In this document: in pieces, positions 4,326-5,518 of the stretch
Numbering within the stretch: position 1 is the first letter of the stretch
Layout of the letters: every line of letters begins with the position of its first letter
Assembly: GCA_011052165.1 (NCBI GenBank)
Contig: DRJN01000330.1
Location: 1-5,518, forward strand
Length of the DNA: 5,518 nt
Direction of reading: 5' to 3'
DNA from: Gammaproteobacteria bacterium
Lineage (GTDB): Bacteria > Pseudomonadota > Gammaproteobacteria > UBA6429 > Thiohalophilaceae
Position numbers and translations under genes: made by a program
The notes under the pieces: generated by a model
The model's database searches: none
The model's input: only the letters and a program-made list of their open reading frames with translations
What the model was told of the DNA's origin: nothing

Positions 4326-5420
4326 ATGAATACAGCTTATTCTTCCATTATTGCTGAGGACAGCGAAATTCGCCAGCGTGCGCTGGCCGTCCCCCCCCCG
4401 CAAGCGCTTGCCGAGGAAGAACGGCAGGCACTGAGAGTGCGCGTCAAACAACTGTTACGGGAAAGAAACGCCGTTCTGGTCGCGCATTATTACACCGAAA
4501 ATGATTTGCAGATGCTGGCCGATGAAACCGGTGGCTGTGTTTCCGATTCACTGGAAATGGCGCGCTTTGGACATGCCCATGCCGCCTCGATCATTGTCGT
4601 GGCGGGCGTGCGTTTTATGGGGGAAACAGCCAAAATCCTCAACCCGGAAAAACAGATCCTGATGCCCACCCTGGAGGCGGAGTGCTCACTGGATCTCAGC
4701 TGCCCAGCCGACAGTTTCAATGCCTTCTGCAATGAGCATCCCGATCGCACAGTGGTGGTCTATGCCAATACCAGCGCCGAGGTTAAAGCCCGTGCTGACT
4801 GGGTCGTTACCTCCAGCATTGCTACAAAAATTATTCGCCACCTGCATGAAAAAGGTGAGAAAATTCTCTGGGCACCCGATCGTTACCTCGGCGGCTACAT
4901 TCAGAAAGTCACTGGCGCCGATATGTTGCTGTGGCAGGGTTCATGTATTGTGCATGATGAATTCAAGTCCAGGGAACTGATCAAACTGCATAGCCAATAC
5001 CCTGATGCGGCCATACTGGTACATCCCGAATCGCCGCTGGAAGTGATTAATCAGGCGGATCTGGTCGGCTCCACTACCGAGATTATCCGGGCAGCAAAGG
5101 AAAGAAAGAACGACACCTTCATCGTCGCCACTGATCGCGGCATTTTTTACAAAATGAAACAGGCCGCCCCCGACAAACATTTCATTATCGCCCCCACTGG
5201 CGGTAACAGCGCCAGTTGCGGCAGTTGCGCACACTGTCCCTGGATGGGCATGAACAACCTGAAAAACCTGGTCCGGACACTGGAAAACGGCCATAATGAA
5301 ATCCAGGTTGATCCAGACATTGGCCGACAGGCCATGGTGTCCGTCAAACGCATGCTCGACTTCGCCGAAAGCCTCAAAACCCCGGCAACGGGTGAAGCCA
5401 ATATCGCCTCACCGGCGTAA
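4326..5420 (+). CDS. nadA: Quinolinate synthase NadA
   Basis: NadA condenses iminoaspartate (from NadB) with dihydroxyacetone phosphate to give quinolinate, the precursor of NAD; it is a cytoplasmic [4Fe-4S] enzyme. The protein has 364 residues, against 347 as I recall for E. coli, with the extra length mainly at the two ends. The three cluster ligands are visible by correspondence with E. coli C113, C200 and C297: C120 (LEAECSLD), C207 (WQGSCIVHDEF) and C304, the last Cys of CGSCAHC (298-304). Active-site residues include H54 and Y56 in VAHYYTEND, Y146 in VVYANTS, and H233/E235 in LVHPES. GGCVSDSLEMARFG, RFMGETAKILNPEK, ADWVVTSS, WAPDRYLGGY and VATDRGIFYKM are near-identical to gammaproteobacterial NadA. 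The ATG at 4326 keeps the usual Pro-rich N-terminal segment. A run of nine C (4391-4399) encodes PPP at 23-25. No nadB or nadC is in the window, and no terminator is visible before its end. Confidence 0.97.
   Translation: MNTAYSSIIAEDSEIRQRALAVPPPQALAEEERQALRVRVKQLLRERNAVLVAHYYTENDLQMLADETGGCVSDSLEMARFGHAHAASIIVVAGVRFMGETAKILNPEKQILMPTLEAECSLDLSCPADSFNAFCNEHPDRTVVVYANTSAEVKARADWVVTSSIATKIIRHLHEKGEKILWAPDRYLGGYIQKVTGADMLLWQGSCIVHDEFKSRELIKLHSQYPDAAILVHPESPLEVINQADLVGSTTEIIRAAKERKNDTFIVATDRGIFYKMKQAAPDKHFIIAPTGGNSASCGSCAHCPWMGMNNLKNLVRTLENGHNEIQVDPDIGRQAMVSVKRMLDFAESLKTPATGEANIASPA
4391..4399 (+). repeat. Run of nine C in the 5' part of nadA
   Basis: Nine consecutive C bases span codons 22-25 of nadA (GTC CCC CCC CCG, Val-Pro-Pro-Pro). 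It is the longest C run in the window and lies 65 bases after the start codon. A change of one base would shift the frame before the conserved core. An in-frame GTG (4437, codon 38), with AGG eight bases upstream, could in principle act as a restart. Confidence 0.9.
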
Positions 5421-5518
5421 CCATCGCCAGGAAGATCAAAAAAACCCCGGGCGGGTGGGCGACCGAAGGAACTACTCGCCTATATCAATCGTTGCAACAG
5501 TATTTGCATCATAGCCCC
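5421..5518. other. Sequence after nadA, no supported gene
   Basis: These 98 bases contain seven A residues followed by a G/C-rich block and a weak inverted repeat, GGGCGA and TCGCCT, with a 13-base loop. No T run follows it, so I do not call it a terminator. The A run followed by CCCCGGGC could be the left arm of a terminator for a convergent gene beyond the window, but the other arm is not visible. Confidence 0.4.

Noticed and set aside
4941..5294. Minus-strand open frame of 117 codons inside nadA
   Set aside because: It lies wholly within the strongly conserved NadA coding region, which explains the codon structure of this stretch.
5440..5480. Possible intrinsic terminator after nadA (GGGCGA/TCGCCT inverted repeat)
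   Set aside because: The stem is only six pairs including a G-T, the loop is 13 bases, and no T run follows.
5296..5514. Plus-strand frame of 72 codons running past the end of nadA
   Set aside because: Its first half overlaps nadA in another frame. The part beyond nadA shows no family feature and has no ribosome binding site.
1..5518. CRISPR array, tRNA, rRNA or insertion sequence
   Set aside because: I saw no regularly spaced direct repeats, no cloverleaf-like sequence, no rRNA motif and no transposase or integrase reading frame on either strand.

Overview
The window looks like chromosomal DNA of a gammaproteobacterium. The best evidence is NadA at the right end, whose motifs closely follow the Escherichia/Pseudomonas form of quinolinate synthase. 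The DUF2914, TerB-like, NERD-like, FHA-cyclase and DUF2786 proteins beside it also fit that group. I cannot name a genus. No phage, transposase, CRISPR, rRNA or tRNA sequence is visible.

Layout from left to right: (1) the 3' end of an unrecognised plus-strand gene (1-366), closed by an A/T-rich intrinsic terminator at 379-404; (2) a convergent minus-strand gene for a secreted DUF2914 protein (395-850); (3) a minus-strand two-gene unit, in which a membrane-anchored NERD-like protein (1455-2012) is followed by a TerB-family protein (1000-1455), with stop and start codons sharing one base; (4) a spacer (2013-2223) holding a degenerate palindromic repeat; (5) a minus-strand gene for an FHA-domain class III nucleotidyl cyclase (2224-3201) with all expected catalytic residues; (6) a minus-strand DUF2786 gene (3389-4078); (7) an A/T-rich divergent control region (4079-4325) with a near-perfect 20-bp palindrome; (8) plus-strand nadA (4326-5420), followed by about 100 bases with no gene that I can support.

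How the genes may work together: nadA is core NAD biosynthesis and stands apart. The five minus-strand genes all read leftward, but only NERD-TerB is clearly one transcription and translation unit. The gaps of 149, 211 and 187 bases between the others suggest separate promoters. The cyclase probably makes cAMP, with its FHA domain reading a phosphothreonine signal. No kinase, phosphatase or cAMP receptor is in the window.

The most notable observations are: the NERD-like protein has lost the acidic-x-Lys catalytic motif and is membrane-anchored in a coupled unit with TerB; nadA carries a run of nine C near its 5' end; and a 20-bp palindrome lies between the divergent DUF2786 and nadA genes. 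I see no complete, clearly new multi-gene system. The NERD/TerB pair is the best candidate for something not well described.
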